DNA of 64,000 bases. Source: Agaribacillus sp965228415 (lineage in GTDB: Bacteria; Bacteroidota; Bacteroidia; Cytophagales; Cyclobacteriaceae). Of this stretch, positions 25,401 through 33,921 are shown piece by piece (the first letter of the stretch is position 1; each line of letters starts with the position of its first letter). The stretch covers positions 4,154,001 to 4,218,000 of the forward strand of contig OZ245814.1 of assembly GCA_965228415.1 (NCBI GenBank), in the 5' to 3' direction. Made by a program: the position numbers and the translations under genes. The notes under the pieces were generated by a model. The model did no database searches. It saw only the letters and a program-made list of their open reading frames with translations, and was not told the DNA's origin.

Positions 25401-26944
25401 CTCATACGATCCATGCCGCCAAGGTGGTTTTCTGCAACAACCTGGCTGGGTCTCAGGTAACCATCATAATAAGATACTGATCTTAACCAATCGGTTTGTC
25501 CTACCACCCTGGTCTTGCCACCTGTCGGCAGCCCATTGACACCCTCAAATTTCTCAAGTGTTTGCCCGGAAATATCATTGTTTACAAAATCAAAAGCACT
25601 ACCTGAGGCAAAGTAAGCAGCTCCTACAAAATCATAATTATCATAATAGCTGACGCTAAGAATTTCAGCATCCGGAGGGTTGGCAGGAAAAGTAAGATTA
25701 AGAGAGTAGCCATGCCCACTACTGGTCCTGTCCTCATATCTGGCATAACTGGCAAGATCAGTCTTTATGGCACTCAGCGATCTGTTATCAGTATAAGTTC
25801 CGGTCACGACCGGTCTGTTAAGCGCATCGTATTTCATATAAGTCCATTGATCAGAGGCTCTTTGTTCTCCATTCTGCGTTAACACCAACCTGTTCCATTC
25901 ATCATACACATAAAAAATAGATGCCGCGCCGGGCAGCTTCTTTTCTATTAGCCTTTGCCGTTCATCATATTTGTACTGATAGGCCAGCTGAGATAACAAG
26001 TCCTGTGAAATATCCCCGCCTAATACTTTAGCCACAAATGTTTTATCAACTGCGGCAGTAAATAAAAATCCCGGTGCCAAAGTAATTGAATAGTCAGGTG
26101 TAACCACATGGGTCTCGCTTTGTGTTATTGTTTGGTTTAAATTTATATCCTGGTCCAAAGAGCCGCCCACCGTACCCCCGTAATTGTCATTGAACTGCTT
26201 TACAAAAGAAGGGGGTAAAATAAACCTCAGCAGGTCAAAGTCATCATACACATAATAAGTCTCCAGCCACTGCCCGCCTGGACCTTCAACTTTTTTTAGT
26301 ATTTGTCTGCCTTGCTCGTCACTAAAGTTTTTGACTTGCCTACCCTCTTCATCAGTCACTTTTTGAATCGTCAAATCACCGGTGGCATAGTCTTCATCGA
26401 CATACAAAATTCCCCCATCCGAAACGAACCATTTATGCACGGTTTCACTGGACGCATTATTTACTTCGTAATGGAATTCGATGGTATGAGAACCGGACGC
26501 CTGCCAATCGGCACCTGGTGCTCCTTGTTTTGAAATACGATTTAATGGTGAATCTTCCGGAACACTTTCCGAAAAACCGTAGTTTCCATACTCATTTTGC
26601 TGAAGAGTCAAAGCGCCAGAAACATAATTCCCACTCACCGCACTTCCGTGAGCAAATGGCAAATAGCTTTTTACCCGCCTTCCAAACTGGTCGTACTCAT
26701 AATGCATGATGACATCTTTTTGGTTGCTGGATCCTTGTTTAGCAACAGATTGCACGGATCGCATGAGTCCGTCAGTATAAACGGTATTGACATTTACCTG
26801 GCTAACAGACTTATTTTTCAGACTGGTTTGCTCTTCCTGCCTGGCTACATAGGTTCTGGTATAGTTACTTTGAGCCAGGACTCTTGCCTGTACACTACAC
26901 AAAACGATCGCAGTGATAAAGATTTTAAAAAATATAGATTTCAT
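22472..26944 (-). CDS. RHS-repeat polymorphic toxin-like protein with DUF6443-type N-terminus
   Basis: A 1,490-residue exported RHS protein. A signal peptide (about 1-25, ending ARVLAQ) is followed by a DUF6443-like region and many YD repeats (YEYDQFGRRV, YTYDALDRLTG and others). The conserved RHS core closes near residue 1187 with RRYDPALGRFHAIDPLSE, TPYQYGNNSPILF and NDPDG. The last 300 or so residues are the variable tip. They include aromatic segments (WRWQKSRWNNFG) and end in an Ala/Gly-rich hydrophobic stretch (AINAALLAGSTTGIGAVFAG). I recognise no known toxin fold; a membrane-active tip is a guess. It follows a second RHS gene by 23 bases and overlaps its likely immunity gene. Confidence 0.88.
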   Translation of the reverse strand: MKSIFFKIFITAIVLCSVQARVLAQSNYTRTYVARQEEQTSLKNKSVSQVNVNTVYTDGLMRSVQSVAKQGSSNQKDVIMHYEYDQFGRRVKSYLPFAHGSAVSGNYVSGALTLQQNEYGNYGFSESVPEDSPLNRISKQGAPGADWQASGSHTIEFHYEVNNASSETVHKWFVSDGGILYVDEDYATGDLTIQKVTDEEGRQVKNFSDEQGRQILKKVEGPGGQWLETYYVYDDFDLLRFILPPSFVKQFNDNYGGTVGGSLDQDINLNQTITQSETHVVTPDYSITLAPGFLFTAAVDKTFVAKVLGGDISQDLLSQLAYQYKYDERQRLIEKKLPGAASIFYVYDEWNRLVLTQNGEQRASDQWTYMKYDALNRPVVTGTYTDNRSLSAIKTDLASYARYEDRTSSGHGYSLNLTFPANPPDAEILSVSYYDNYDFVGAAYFASGSAFDFVNNDISGQTLEKFEGVNGLPTGGKTRVVGQTDWLRSVSYYDGYLRPSQVVAENHLGGMDRMSMLYTFSGELAETKHTHYIDDNGSPGTSIYTFKEYEYDHVGRPEKVYQQIQEGSNPAGPKILLSSFNYDERGQLTEQNLHAKNPGETEFLQSLDFQYNIRGWLTKINNGGLDQGESGADADLFGLELLYNNTLSGVTTTQKYNGNISAQRWTVAHQPDDEKEKLYAYTYDALDRLTGADYKVKNLSTWSSGTGAFDVANITYDLNGNITGMDRWAKGADGTRTQIDDLSYTYSGNQLAAVNDAITANNEGFIDLAETSDEYGYDQNGRLIRDDNKGITSITYNVLEQPEEVLFGDGRKTTYTYTAAGAKITEKAFENDVLQKTIDYIGGMIYTDGQLDIMQHDAGRVVINRDGSGSVTGYEYQYFLVDHQGNVRATVSSETTQTEYVATMETENATVEDQHFGNINSVVSVAANHTPGGNEAIRLNNTSSAGPSFVLDVKPGDKVDMETWGHYMGGSGYNNQLTLSAMITSIAAAFGGLNGGTEAQQLVYDAINGGIGVLGLGGSNGSTVPAAYLNYLVFDKHMVYQKGGFASISSAANGSQEEISLSNVTIDKPGYIYVYVSNESNASDWVYFDDLTITVTESPLVQVEDYYPYGMSMSSSWQRAGRKDNKFLFNGGAEKEEHTGLYYTTFRRYDPALGRFHAIDPLSESFASITPYQYGNNSPILFNDPDGLQSLPNNMREEDFDFWGKRLSGDYHNGNLYARLYYNGRNGPGSGDHWSDRIRDITGNLAFMSTKAFRGFYGLNDAFGGTNFRRAATLAIELAGPENIFFWNPYAGREVNQMADGNGGGAITYKGDFVSLEEIQEFYSQNGGNIEDWVSGAMWTTNTAVGALSTYTVYSGGYYKWNEGWHKYKTTTAWRWQKSRWNNFGAKARRAQQIKSVSGARTLAGKLTKAGGILIAADIALSGELKPSHAINAALLAGSTTGIGAVFAGAYFLADFGTMGVNYLMTGEATGIGDWIDSQVGTIEIYDGLY

Positions 26945-26967
26945 GGTGGTGGGTTCTTTTTAATTTC

Positions 26968-29900
26968 CTAATAGCCTAGTTGATATTCAAGTTCGGTGAG
27001 CAGATTGCCTTTATAGTCTTTTTGCTGGATAAGTCTTCCAAACCCGTCATACGTGAAGTAGACAGTTATATTATTGGCGCCGGTTTCATCGATCTTCCGG
27101 TATTGATTATCATAGTTGAAAGTAGTCATTAAGGCAGTTGGAGGATGTATTCTTAACTCGTCCAGGTAGGCCCCACTGGGATTGAGGGTTACCGAAGTGA
27201 CATTGGTGAGGTTCCATTCATAATATTGCCATTCCGAGCTGGAGATTGTTTTTGTAGCCCCTGAACCTGAAATCGTGCCATTGCCGCCACCGCTTTTTCT
27301 GGCCCAGAAGGAAACTTTATAGTCCCCCGAAGGAAGGCTCGATTTTGTATACGATGTTGAGCGGTACTTTGTACCTGTCTTCGCAGTAACCCCTGAAGTC
27401 GTACCCTCCTCAAAGCTGGTATAAAATGTTTTATTCGCCGGCGCATTGGTGACCCTGGCAATTAGTAAAATGTCATCCGTATTAAATATATTGCTGGACT
27501 TAATACCCTCAAAACCAGTTGATTCTTTCAGCTGCCCGTGGTCGGTATACAGGTTAAATGTTACAGCGGTACTGTAATAGTTACCTGCCTCAAACGTAGC
27601 AAGCAAAACCGGACTGGCCAATTCAGCGGCATAAGACACACTGGGATAAACCCTTTTTTTGTTTATATCTGTTTCTGCCGGATTTACTATACTAAAATCG
27701 GTTTTTGAAGCAGATACCACACGACCACTTTTTAAATTTATCGTTTCAACTCGGGCATCGAGTATATGTTTTTGTTGCAATGCCAATAACCCCCCGGTGG
27801 CACTTGTATAGTCGGATGGATACTTATAAATTGTTTTATAGATGTCGCCATTTTGATCGGTATATTCTTCCCGGGTCAGCATGTGGTGATCACTGCCTTC
27901 GTAGAAATAACTGGTAGCGGTTTCTACGAACCTGCTGATATCGCCTTCATCATAAATTTTATTGGTGACTTTAGTGAGGTATTGATTTTTGGTCAGGAAT
28001 TCGTCATAGTTGTTCCAATCAAATTCTGTGGTTTCTCCATTTAACCTGGCAAATTCCAGTCTTTCCACCTCCAAACCCATGATGCTCTTGGTAGACCCAG
28101 CTTGAAGCTCATAATCATATACCACCTCTGTGGCTATTTGATAATCACTGGCACCGCTGCCTGTTCTTATATAGTCCTTTCTTTTTTTCAGTACCCCGTT
28201 TTCTATTCCGGGATCAGTGGACTCGTGATAAAACTCATACTCGGTTTTTCCAAGTGAGCCTCGCTCCGTACTTGAGATGTTTCCATCCTGATTGGTATCA
28301 TCATTGCCCTTAAATACTGTAACATGGGTGTAATCAGTACTACCTGAGGTACTTTGACCAAAAAAGCCCATATTCTGACGGATTTCGACGTCTACCGCGC
28401 AATAATTGGAAGGCCCGGCACCTCCATTAAAATGTTTGTAACTAATGTTCTCACTTAGCCAGGGTTTGGACTTTACCTGCCCACTTGATTCATTCGTATT
28501 TTGAAAATCCGTGTACTGATAAATCTTTTCATCCACCGGTTCCGTCGCACTGGGAGTGGCAAATGTTTTGATATTTTTTACTCTTATACCTCCGGCAAGC
28601 AAGTTGAAAATACCTTCCCTATAGGAATGCGCCTCGTAGTCAAATTCTGTTTTCCCCCCCGACGGATATTTAATGCTCTTTAATGACCAAACTTTTCCGT
28701 GGGTATTACTCGCCTCCCGGTTAACTGAGTTAAACCCGTTAAAAAACCCCCAATAATCGCGGTGGTATGATTTAGAGAGGTTATTGTCATCGGTAGGGTT
28801 TGGAAGGTAATAAGTAAAATCATAGGAGGGCAAACTATTGGCCGCAGCATCTTTTTCTGTCAACGAAGTAAGAAAAAATCGCTTGCGGCTCATTTGTGTA
28901 TCATAGGTAAATTCAACACTTCGGATCTTGTTATTACCGGTATCTTTAAATTCTATTCTTTGTAATTCACTCCCGGTAGCTACATCTTCCCTGGTAGAGG
29001 TAGTTATGAATTCTACCGTCCCTAAATCACTTATTATTTTCGACAGGACCCCCTTGCCGGATGAGGTAACTGTACCTGTTACCTCTGTGTCACTGATAAT
29101 ACTCGGGTTTCCACAATCAGTGGTTGTCAGTACCTCATCGATATACCCGAAAGGACGCGTATATCCAACAGTACTCGTAGTATACTGTAGGTCAATAATA
29201 TCCTTTCCATCAGCTGAAATAATTTGAGTAAGATACCAGGCTGTGGGAATACTTGAATTGGTGAAAGGAGGGTTTGCGCCATTGTTAATAAAATAATCAA
29301 CATGTTCAATACCATCGGTTCCATTGTCTGATCCAAAAATGAATCTGGTTCCGCTAACATCAATAATCTCCCACTTTGTTGAACCGGCTGACAGAGGATT
29401 GACTACAAATTTAAAATCAAACTCCGGGAAGGTGTAAAATGTGCCATCCTCATCATAGCCCAATTTACCGGACCGCCCCATAAAACTGAAGTAAAAAAGA
29501 TCCGGTTGCACATCGACACCGTCACTGTGATAGGTTCCGTTTATTAAATCATAATCAGCCTGAACTGAGGGGTCAAGGCTCTGTTTGAAGGGCACCGGAA
29601 CGGGAGGATTAGCTGTAAGCTTTCTATACAAGCCATCGGTTGCCGTTTCATCGGGTAATCCTTTGATCACCCGGGTAATGACTCCCCCGGCTTGTAAATT
29701 CCATCCGGTGCCAACCCATGACGCCACCTGGCCCACTTTTATCCCTGCAGCATAGTAACTCAAGGTTATAGGAACATTTAGTTGACGACCTTGCGCAGCA
29801 CCAAGCGGGATCCCAATATTAGGGGTTCCGGAACTCAAGCTTACGGGCACATCTCCATATTTACTCAATTCCGCAGCGGTACCTACCGGTGGATAAACGG

Positions 29901-30057
29901 TAGCTCTAAATTCAACAGCCGTGGGCCCCTGAGCCTGTAAGGCGGGACTTAAAACTATACTTATAAGTATAAGAGAAAAGTAGAAAAACAAGTAAATGTG
30001 TTTCGTTCCCCGAACGAAAAAGGCAGTTTGCAATCCATATGATACTGGCGTCTTCAT
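26968..30057 (-). CDS. Large exported RHS-associated protein, first gene of the RHS operon
   Basis: A 1,029-residue protein with a long signal peptide (hydrophobic core YLFFYFSLILISIVLS, cut near LQAQG). The N-terminal part (FRATVYPPVGTAAELSKYGDVP, written here in part, then SLSSGTPNIGIPL and GWNLQAGGVITR) is typical of Bacteroidota proteins that precede RHS genes. The C-terminus ends with YD-type repeats (FNYDNQYRKIDETG, FTYDGFGRLIQQKDYKGN). The ATG at 30057 is preferred over a TTG at 30084 because the signal peptide follows it. By analogy with TcB/TcC pairs, the two RHS proteins may form one shell; this is inference. Confidence 0.82.
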   Translation of the reverse strand: MKTPVSYGLQTAFFVRGTKHIYLFFYFSLILISIVLSPALQAQGPTAVEFRATVYPPVGTAAELSKYGDVPVSLSSGTPNIGIPLGAAQGRQLNVPITLSYYAAGIKVGQVASWVGTGWNLQAGGVITRVIKGLPDETATDGLYRKLTANPPVPVPFKQSLDPSVQADYDLINGTYHSDGVDVQPDLFYFSFMGRSGKLGYDEDGTFYTFPEFDFKFVVNPLSAGSTKWEIIDVSGTRFIFGSDNGTDGIEHVDYFINNGANPPFTNSSIPTAWYLTQIISADGKDIIDLQYTTSTVGYTRPFGYIDEVLTTTDCGNPSIISDTEVTGTVTSSGKGVLSKIISDLGTVEFITTSTREDVATGSELQRIEFKDTGNNKIRSVEFTYDTQMSRKRFFLTSLTEKDAAANSLPSYDFTYYLPNPTDDNNLSKSYHRDYWGFFNGFNSVNREASNTHGKVWSLKSIKYPSGGKTEFDYEAHSYREGIFNLLAGGIRVKNIKTFATPSATEPVDEKIYQYTDFQNTNESSGQVKSKPWLSENISYKHFNGGAGPSNYCAVDVEIRQNMGFFGQSTSGSTDYTHVTVFKGNDDTNQDGNISSTERGSLGKTEYEFYHESTDPGIENGVLKKRKDYIRTGSGASDYQIATEVVYDYELQAGSTKSIMGLEVERLEFARLNGETTEFDWNNYDEFLTKNQYLTKVTNKIYDEGDISRFVETATSYFYEGSDHHMLTREEYTDQNGDIYKTIYKYPSDYTSATGGLLALQQKHILDARVETINLKSGRVVSASKTDFSIVNPAETDINKKRVYPSVSYAAELASPVLLATFEAGNYYSTAVTFNLYTDHGQLKESTGFEGIKSSNIFNTDDILLIARVTNAPANKTFYTSFEEGTTSGVTAKTGTKYRSTSYTKSSLPSGDYKVSFWARKSGGGNGTISGSGATKTISSSEWQYYEWNLTNVTSVTLNPSGAYLDELRIHPPTALMTTFNYDNQYRKIDETGANNITVYFTYDGFGRLIQQKDYKGNLLTELEYQLGY

Positions 30058-30084
30058 TATATATGATTTTTGAATGTTTGACAA

Positions 30085-30489
30085 TTCTTCATCAATAGAA
30101 GCAATAGTCTTGAATCTTTTTGCCCCGACTTAAATAGCTAAGCAGCAAGGGATAGACCACAAAGCGCTCATCTGAATTGCGGCACAAAATGATCCAATAC
30201 TAATGCCTGGATTAAAGCTAGCACCTAAGGGTGACACGAGATGTCACTGTAGAAAAAAATGGTTTTTTTAAGAGCATATGACGCTCTTTAACTTCGAACT
30301 GCCTTTTGGAAAGAGTGAATTCCTGCAAATACTACGGCTAAAGACCTCCATCTTATAATATAGACAATGACGTATCGCGGTGCCGGTGCACTACCCCCTA
30401 CCGGTGGCCCTAAAATGCATTCCTTTTAATTTCCGACAAAAACCCTCTAACCTGAACCAGGTTTTAATTAATCTTTGTATTATTAAAAA
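30085..30489. promoter_or_regulatory. Intergenic regulatory stretch between the RHS operon and the EamA gene
   Basis: No gene is apparent in these 405 bases. Three perfect hairpins are present: GTGACA/TGTCAC (30231-30236, 30242-30247), AAGAGC/GCTCTT (30270-30275, 30283-30288), and AACCTG/CAGGTT shortly before the EamA gene. Promoters for both divergent genes must lie here, but I found no full TTTG/TAnnTTTG match. The hairpins could be operators or RNA structures in the RHS leader. Confidence 0.4.
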
Positions 30490-31353
30490 ATGAATCATCA
30501 ATTAAGGGCTTTACTGGAAATAAACCTGGCCACTTTATTTATTTCTACTTCGGGTGTTTTAGTGAAGTCCATTTCATTAGCAGTCCCTGTTATTATATTG
30601 TTCCGGTGTATTATCGGCCTGTTCTTTTTGCTTTTGCTTATTAAATTTTTCAGGGAGAGTTTACAGGTAAATTTCCGTCGTGACAAGCGGTTTTTTATAC
30701 TTAGCGGTTTTTTTCTCGCCGGGCATTGGTTAACCTATTTTTATAGTATTCAAATCTCCACCGTTGCTGTGGCGGTAATATCTTTGTTCACCTTTCCGGT
30801 TGTTACCACCTTGCTGGAGCCGCTTTTTTTTAAAACAAAGATTGACAAATTAAACATCGTCTTATCAGTCATTGTAATTGGCGGTATCGTCCTCATCGTG
30901 CCGAGCCCCGATCTTAACAATAACATTACGCTTGGGGTATTATTCGGCATCATTTCTTCCATTATGTACGCATGCCGCAACCTGATGAGCAAAAAATATG
31001 TGACCGTATATCCCGGAACAAGCTTATTATTTTACCAGTTGGTGGTAGCGCTTTTTTTTCTCATACCACCGGGTTTTTATTACCTGGAACCAATTTCCAC
31101 ACAAAATCTGATATATCTGTTCCTGTTGGGTCTTTTTACTACTGCCCTGGGCCATATGTTGTTTCTTCGAGGCCTGAAACATTACTCAGCCAGCACTGCC
31201 AGCATCATCTCAAGTCTGCAGCCGGTATATGCCATTATTTTAGCGGTGATTTTTATTGGTGAAAAACTTGAAAACCGGGTAATTCTCGGTGGTGCCATTA
31301 TATTTGCAGTAGTAATTATCCAAAATTTAAAGCAATTAAAAAGGTCAACCTAG
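30490..31353 (+). CDS. EamA-family (DMT) transporter
   Basis: A 287-residue inner-membrane protein with ten predicted helices in two EamA halves, as usual for drug/metabolite transporters. Typical features are the early FRCIIGLFFL, the inter-helix ISTVAVAVISLFTFPV, and the second-half ALGHMLFLRGLKHYSASTAS (given in part). Substrate is unknown; many members export amino acids or purines. The next gene overlaps or abuts its end, so co-transcription is likely. Confidence 0.88.
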   Translation: MNHQLRALLEINLATLFISTSGVLVKSISLAVPVIILFRCIIGLFFLLLLIKFFRESLQVNFRRDKRFFILSGFFLAGHWLTYFYSIQISTVAVAVISLFTFPVVTTLLEPLFFKTKIDKLNIVLSVIVIGGIVLIVPSPDLNNNITLGVLFGIISSIMYACRNLMSKKYVTVYPGTSLLFYQLVVALFFLIPPGFYYLEPISTQNLIYLFLLGLFTTALGHMLFLRGLKHYSASTASIISSLQPVYAIILAVIFIGEKLENRVILGGAIIFAVVIIQNLKQLKRST

Positions 31354-31382
31354 CAGGGTCATCCTATATCGGCGACGATAAT

Positions 31383-32288
31383 ATTCCTACTCAAAAAATT
31401 GAGGATGATATTACACTGTCCAGTGGTGTTGAACTGTATATTAAAAGAGAGGACCTGCTTCACCGGTTTGTCTCCGGAAATAAGTTCCGAAAACTAAAAT
31501 ACAATCTTGAGCAGGCAAAGAAGTCAAATGCCAGACAGCTCATTACTTTTGGAGGCGCTTATTCAAATCATATATTGGCCGTGGCAGCAGCCGGATATGA
31601 ACACCATTTCCAAACAATTGGAATTATACGCGGTGAGGAAACCCACCCTATGAATCCCACGCTTGACAAAACTCAAAATATGTTTGGTATGCAGTTGCGT
31701 TATGTGGACAGATACAGTTACCGTCACCAATCAGACAAGGCGCTCATAAAAATGTTGGGAATAGCAGATGCCGCCAGCTACATTATTCCCGAAGGAGGCA
31801 CTAATAATCTGGCGATAAAAGGTTGTACCGAAATAGTGGCAGATTTAAAATGGCGGCCGGATTACATTTGCTGTAGCTGTGGTACAGGAGGCACCATCGC
31901 CGGCATTATTAGCGGCATTGGTGGTATGGCAACCACTAAAATTCTGGGATTCTCATCCCTGAAAGGGGAGTTTTTGAAAAAGGATGTCGAAAAGCTGCTC
32001 CTGGGTTTTAATGGCCATAAATACCAAAACTGGGATATTAACACGCACTTTCATTTTGGGGGTTATGCCAGATTCAAACCTGAATTGATTGATTTCATTA
32101 ACCACTTTTGGGATTTACACCAGGTTCCGTTGGATCCAATCTACACAGGGAAAATGATGTATGGCATTTATGAATTGCTGAAGGATGGTTTCTTCAAAAA
32201 AGGTCAGACCATCGTAGCCATTCACACCGGCGGCCTGCAGGGAATTGAGGGATTCAACCAGCGTCATGGAAACCTGATACGCATCTAA
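31383..32288 (+). CDS. ACC deaminase/D-cysteine desulfhydrase-like PLP enzyme, start unclear
   Basis: A fold-type II PLP enzyme. The N-terminal core has YIKREDLLH and the PLP-lysine motif SGNKFRKLKYNL, then FGGAYSNHI, and the phosphate-binding loop CGTGGTIAGI later on. The in-frame sequence is open from 31272, but the first ATG/GTG/TTG is the TTG at 31575, which is after the lysine motif and would give a dead enzyme. The position given starts at an ATT (31383) near the expected start by family length (about 300 residues); CTG or ATT initiation, a lost start codon or a sequencing error are all possible. It lies 29 bases after the EamA gene, allowing translational coupling. Confidence 0.7.
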   Translation: MPTQKIEDDITLSSGVELYIKREDLLHRFVSGNKFRKLKYNLEQAKKSNARQLITFGGAYSNHILAVAAAGYEHHFQTIGIIRGEETHPMNPTLDKTQNMFGMQLRYVDRYSYRHQSDKALIKMLGIADAASYIIPEGGTNNLAIKGCTEIVADLKWRPDYICCSCGTGGTIAGIISGIGGMATTKILGFSSLKGEFLKKDVEKLLLGFNGHKYQNWDINTHFHFGGYARFKPELIDFINHFWDLHQVPLDPIYTGKMMYGIYELLKDGFFKKGQTIVAIHTGGLQGIEGFNQRHGNLIRI

Positions 32289-33665
32289 CTAGCCCATCAA
32301 AGCAGCCAGCACCTGATCAAGCTTACTAAAATACCGGATAGTGATGTTACCTCCTTTTTGTGCGGCAGCTTTAGCATTAAATTTAGAGATAAAAATCTCT
32401 TTAAAGCCCATTTTTTCGGCTTCGCTAATTCTGTTTTCAACGCGATTGACAGCGCGTATTTCTCCTCCAAGCCCCACTTCTGCGGCAAAGCAGAGATGAT
32501 CAGGCACAGGAATTTCATTCATCGACGAAATAATAGAAACGCAAACCGCCAGATCAATGGCAGGATCTTCCACTTTAAGACCACCTGCTATATTGAGAAA
32601 TACATCTTGTGTACCCAGCCTGAAGCCACCTCTTTTTTCCAGAACCGCCAGCAACATGTTAAGTCTTTTTGCATCAAACCCGGTAGAACTCCGCTGAGGT
32701 GTGCCATAATTGGCAATACTCACCAATGACTGAATTTCTATCAGCAAAGGCCTGTTGCCCTCCAACGTGGCACCAATAGCTATTCCGCTCAGGTCATGGT
32801 CCTTTTGAGATATCAGGATCTCCGATGGATTGCTCACTTCGCGCAGGCCCTGACCCAACATTTCATATATGCCTAACTCAGCGGTAGACCCAAACCGGTT
32901 TTTCGTAGTGCGCAAAATTCTGTAAGCCAAATGTCTGTCCCCTTCAAACTGCAAGACCGTATCTACCATATGCTCCAAAATCTTAGGCCCTGCAATGGCG
33001 CCGTCCTTGGTAATGTGGCCAATGAGAAATACAGGTGTATTTGTTTGCTTGGCATATTTCATCAGCTCCGCCGCACAATTTTTTACCTGTGAAATGCTGC
33101 CGGCGGTCGCCTCTATATGCTGGCTGTGTAAAGTTTGGATCGAGTCAACAATTACCAGGTCAGGCTTAAGTGACGCTATTTGTTTAAATATGTTTTGGGT
33201 GGAAGTTTCGGTAAGGACATAACAATTCTCTGATGTCATCTGCATACGCTCAGCCCTCATCTTTATTTGCTGCTCACTTTCCTCTCCAGAGACGTATAAA
33301 ACCTTAAGTGCTTTCAAATTGACAGCCAGTTGCAACATTAACGTTGACTTGCCGATTCCCGGCTCGCCTCCGATCAGTATTAGCGATCCGGGGACGATAC
33401 CGCCCCCTAATACTCTGTTTAATTCATTATCACCAGTTACAATCCGTTGTTCATCTTTAAAAGCTATATGTTGCAAGGGCTGCGGATGGCTTGTCCGGTC
33501 ACTTGCCGAAGGGGATGTCTGCCAGGTAGGCTGGTTGTTGTCTTCTTTGGAAATAACCTCCTCGACAATGGAATTCCATTCGTTGCAGGCAGAGCATTTC
33601 CCCTGCCACTTTGTATACTGCGTGCCACAATTCTGACAAAAAAAAGCGGTTTTTACCTTAGCCAT
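32289..33665 (-). CDS. radA: DNA repair protein RadA
   Basis: A branch-migration and recombination ATPase, 458 residues. The N-terminal zinc finger (CQNCGTQYTKWQGKCSAC), the Walker A GGEPGIGKST (about 98-107), Walker B LVIVDSIQ, the RadA-specific KNRFG and a C-terminal Lon-like domain are all visible. Length is normal. It ends with no gap against the convergent PLP enzyme gene. Confidence 0.96.
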   Translation of the reverse strand: MAKVKTAFFCQNCGTQYTKWQGKCSACNEWNSIVEEVISKEDNNQPTWQTSPSASDRTSHPQPLQHIAFKDEQRIVTGDNELNRVLGGGIVPGSLILIGGEPGIGKSTLMLQLAVNLKALKVLYVSGEESEQQIKMRAERMQMTSENCYVLTETSTQNIFKQIASLKPDLVIVDSIQTLHSQHIEATAGSISQVKNCAAELMKYAKQTNTPVFLIGHITKDGAIAGPKILEHMVDTVLQFEGDRHLAYRILRTTKNRFGSTAELGIYEMLGQGLREVSNPSEILISQKDHDLSGIAIGATLEGNRPLLIEIQSLVSIANYGTPQRSSTGFDAKRLNMLLAVLEKRGGFRLGTQDVFLNIAGGLKVEDPAIDLAVCVSIISSMNEIPVPDHLCFAAEVGLGGEIRAVNRVENRISEAEKMGFKEIFISKFNAKAAAQKGGNITIRYFSKLDQVLAALMG

Positions 33666-33921
33666 TTAACAGTAAATAATTGGTGACGGATAATTGATAA
33701 CTGACAGTTGTGGGTATTTTATACTCATGGCCGTTAATATAGTAAGACAATGTTTATTATGGTAAAATTGTGCGTTTAATTTAAGCTTCGACTATAGGAC
33801 CGGCGGATAGCTTTCCGGTTTACGGCAGGCTCCCTGGAGAATACCATAGATAAGAAGCTTTTAATGTTGATAAACTGCAACCTTTTCACAAAAAATAGCT
33901 CTCATATACAAAACAGGAAAT

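Noticed and set aside
33666..33921. Hairpin ACCGG...CCGGT before the serine hydrolase as a terminator of radA
   Set aside because: radA is transcribed away from this region, so a terminator here would serve neither gene; the stem is only 5 bp.
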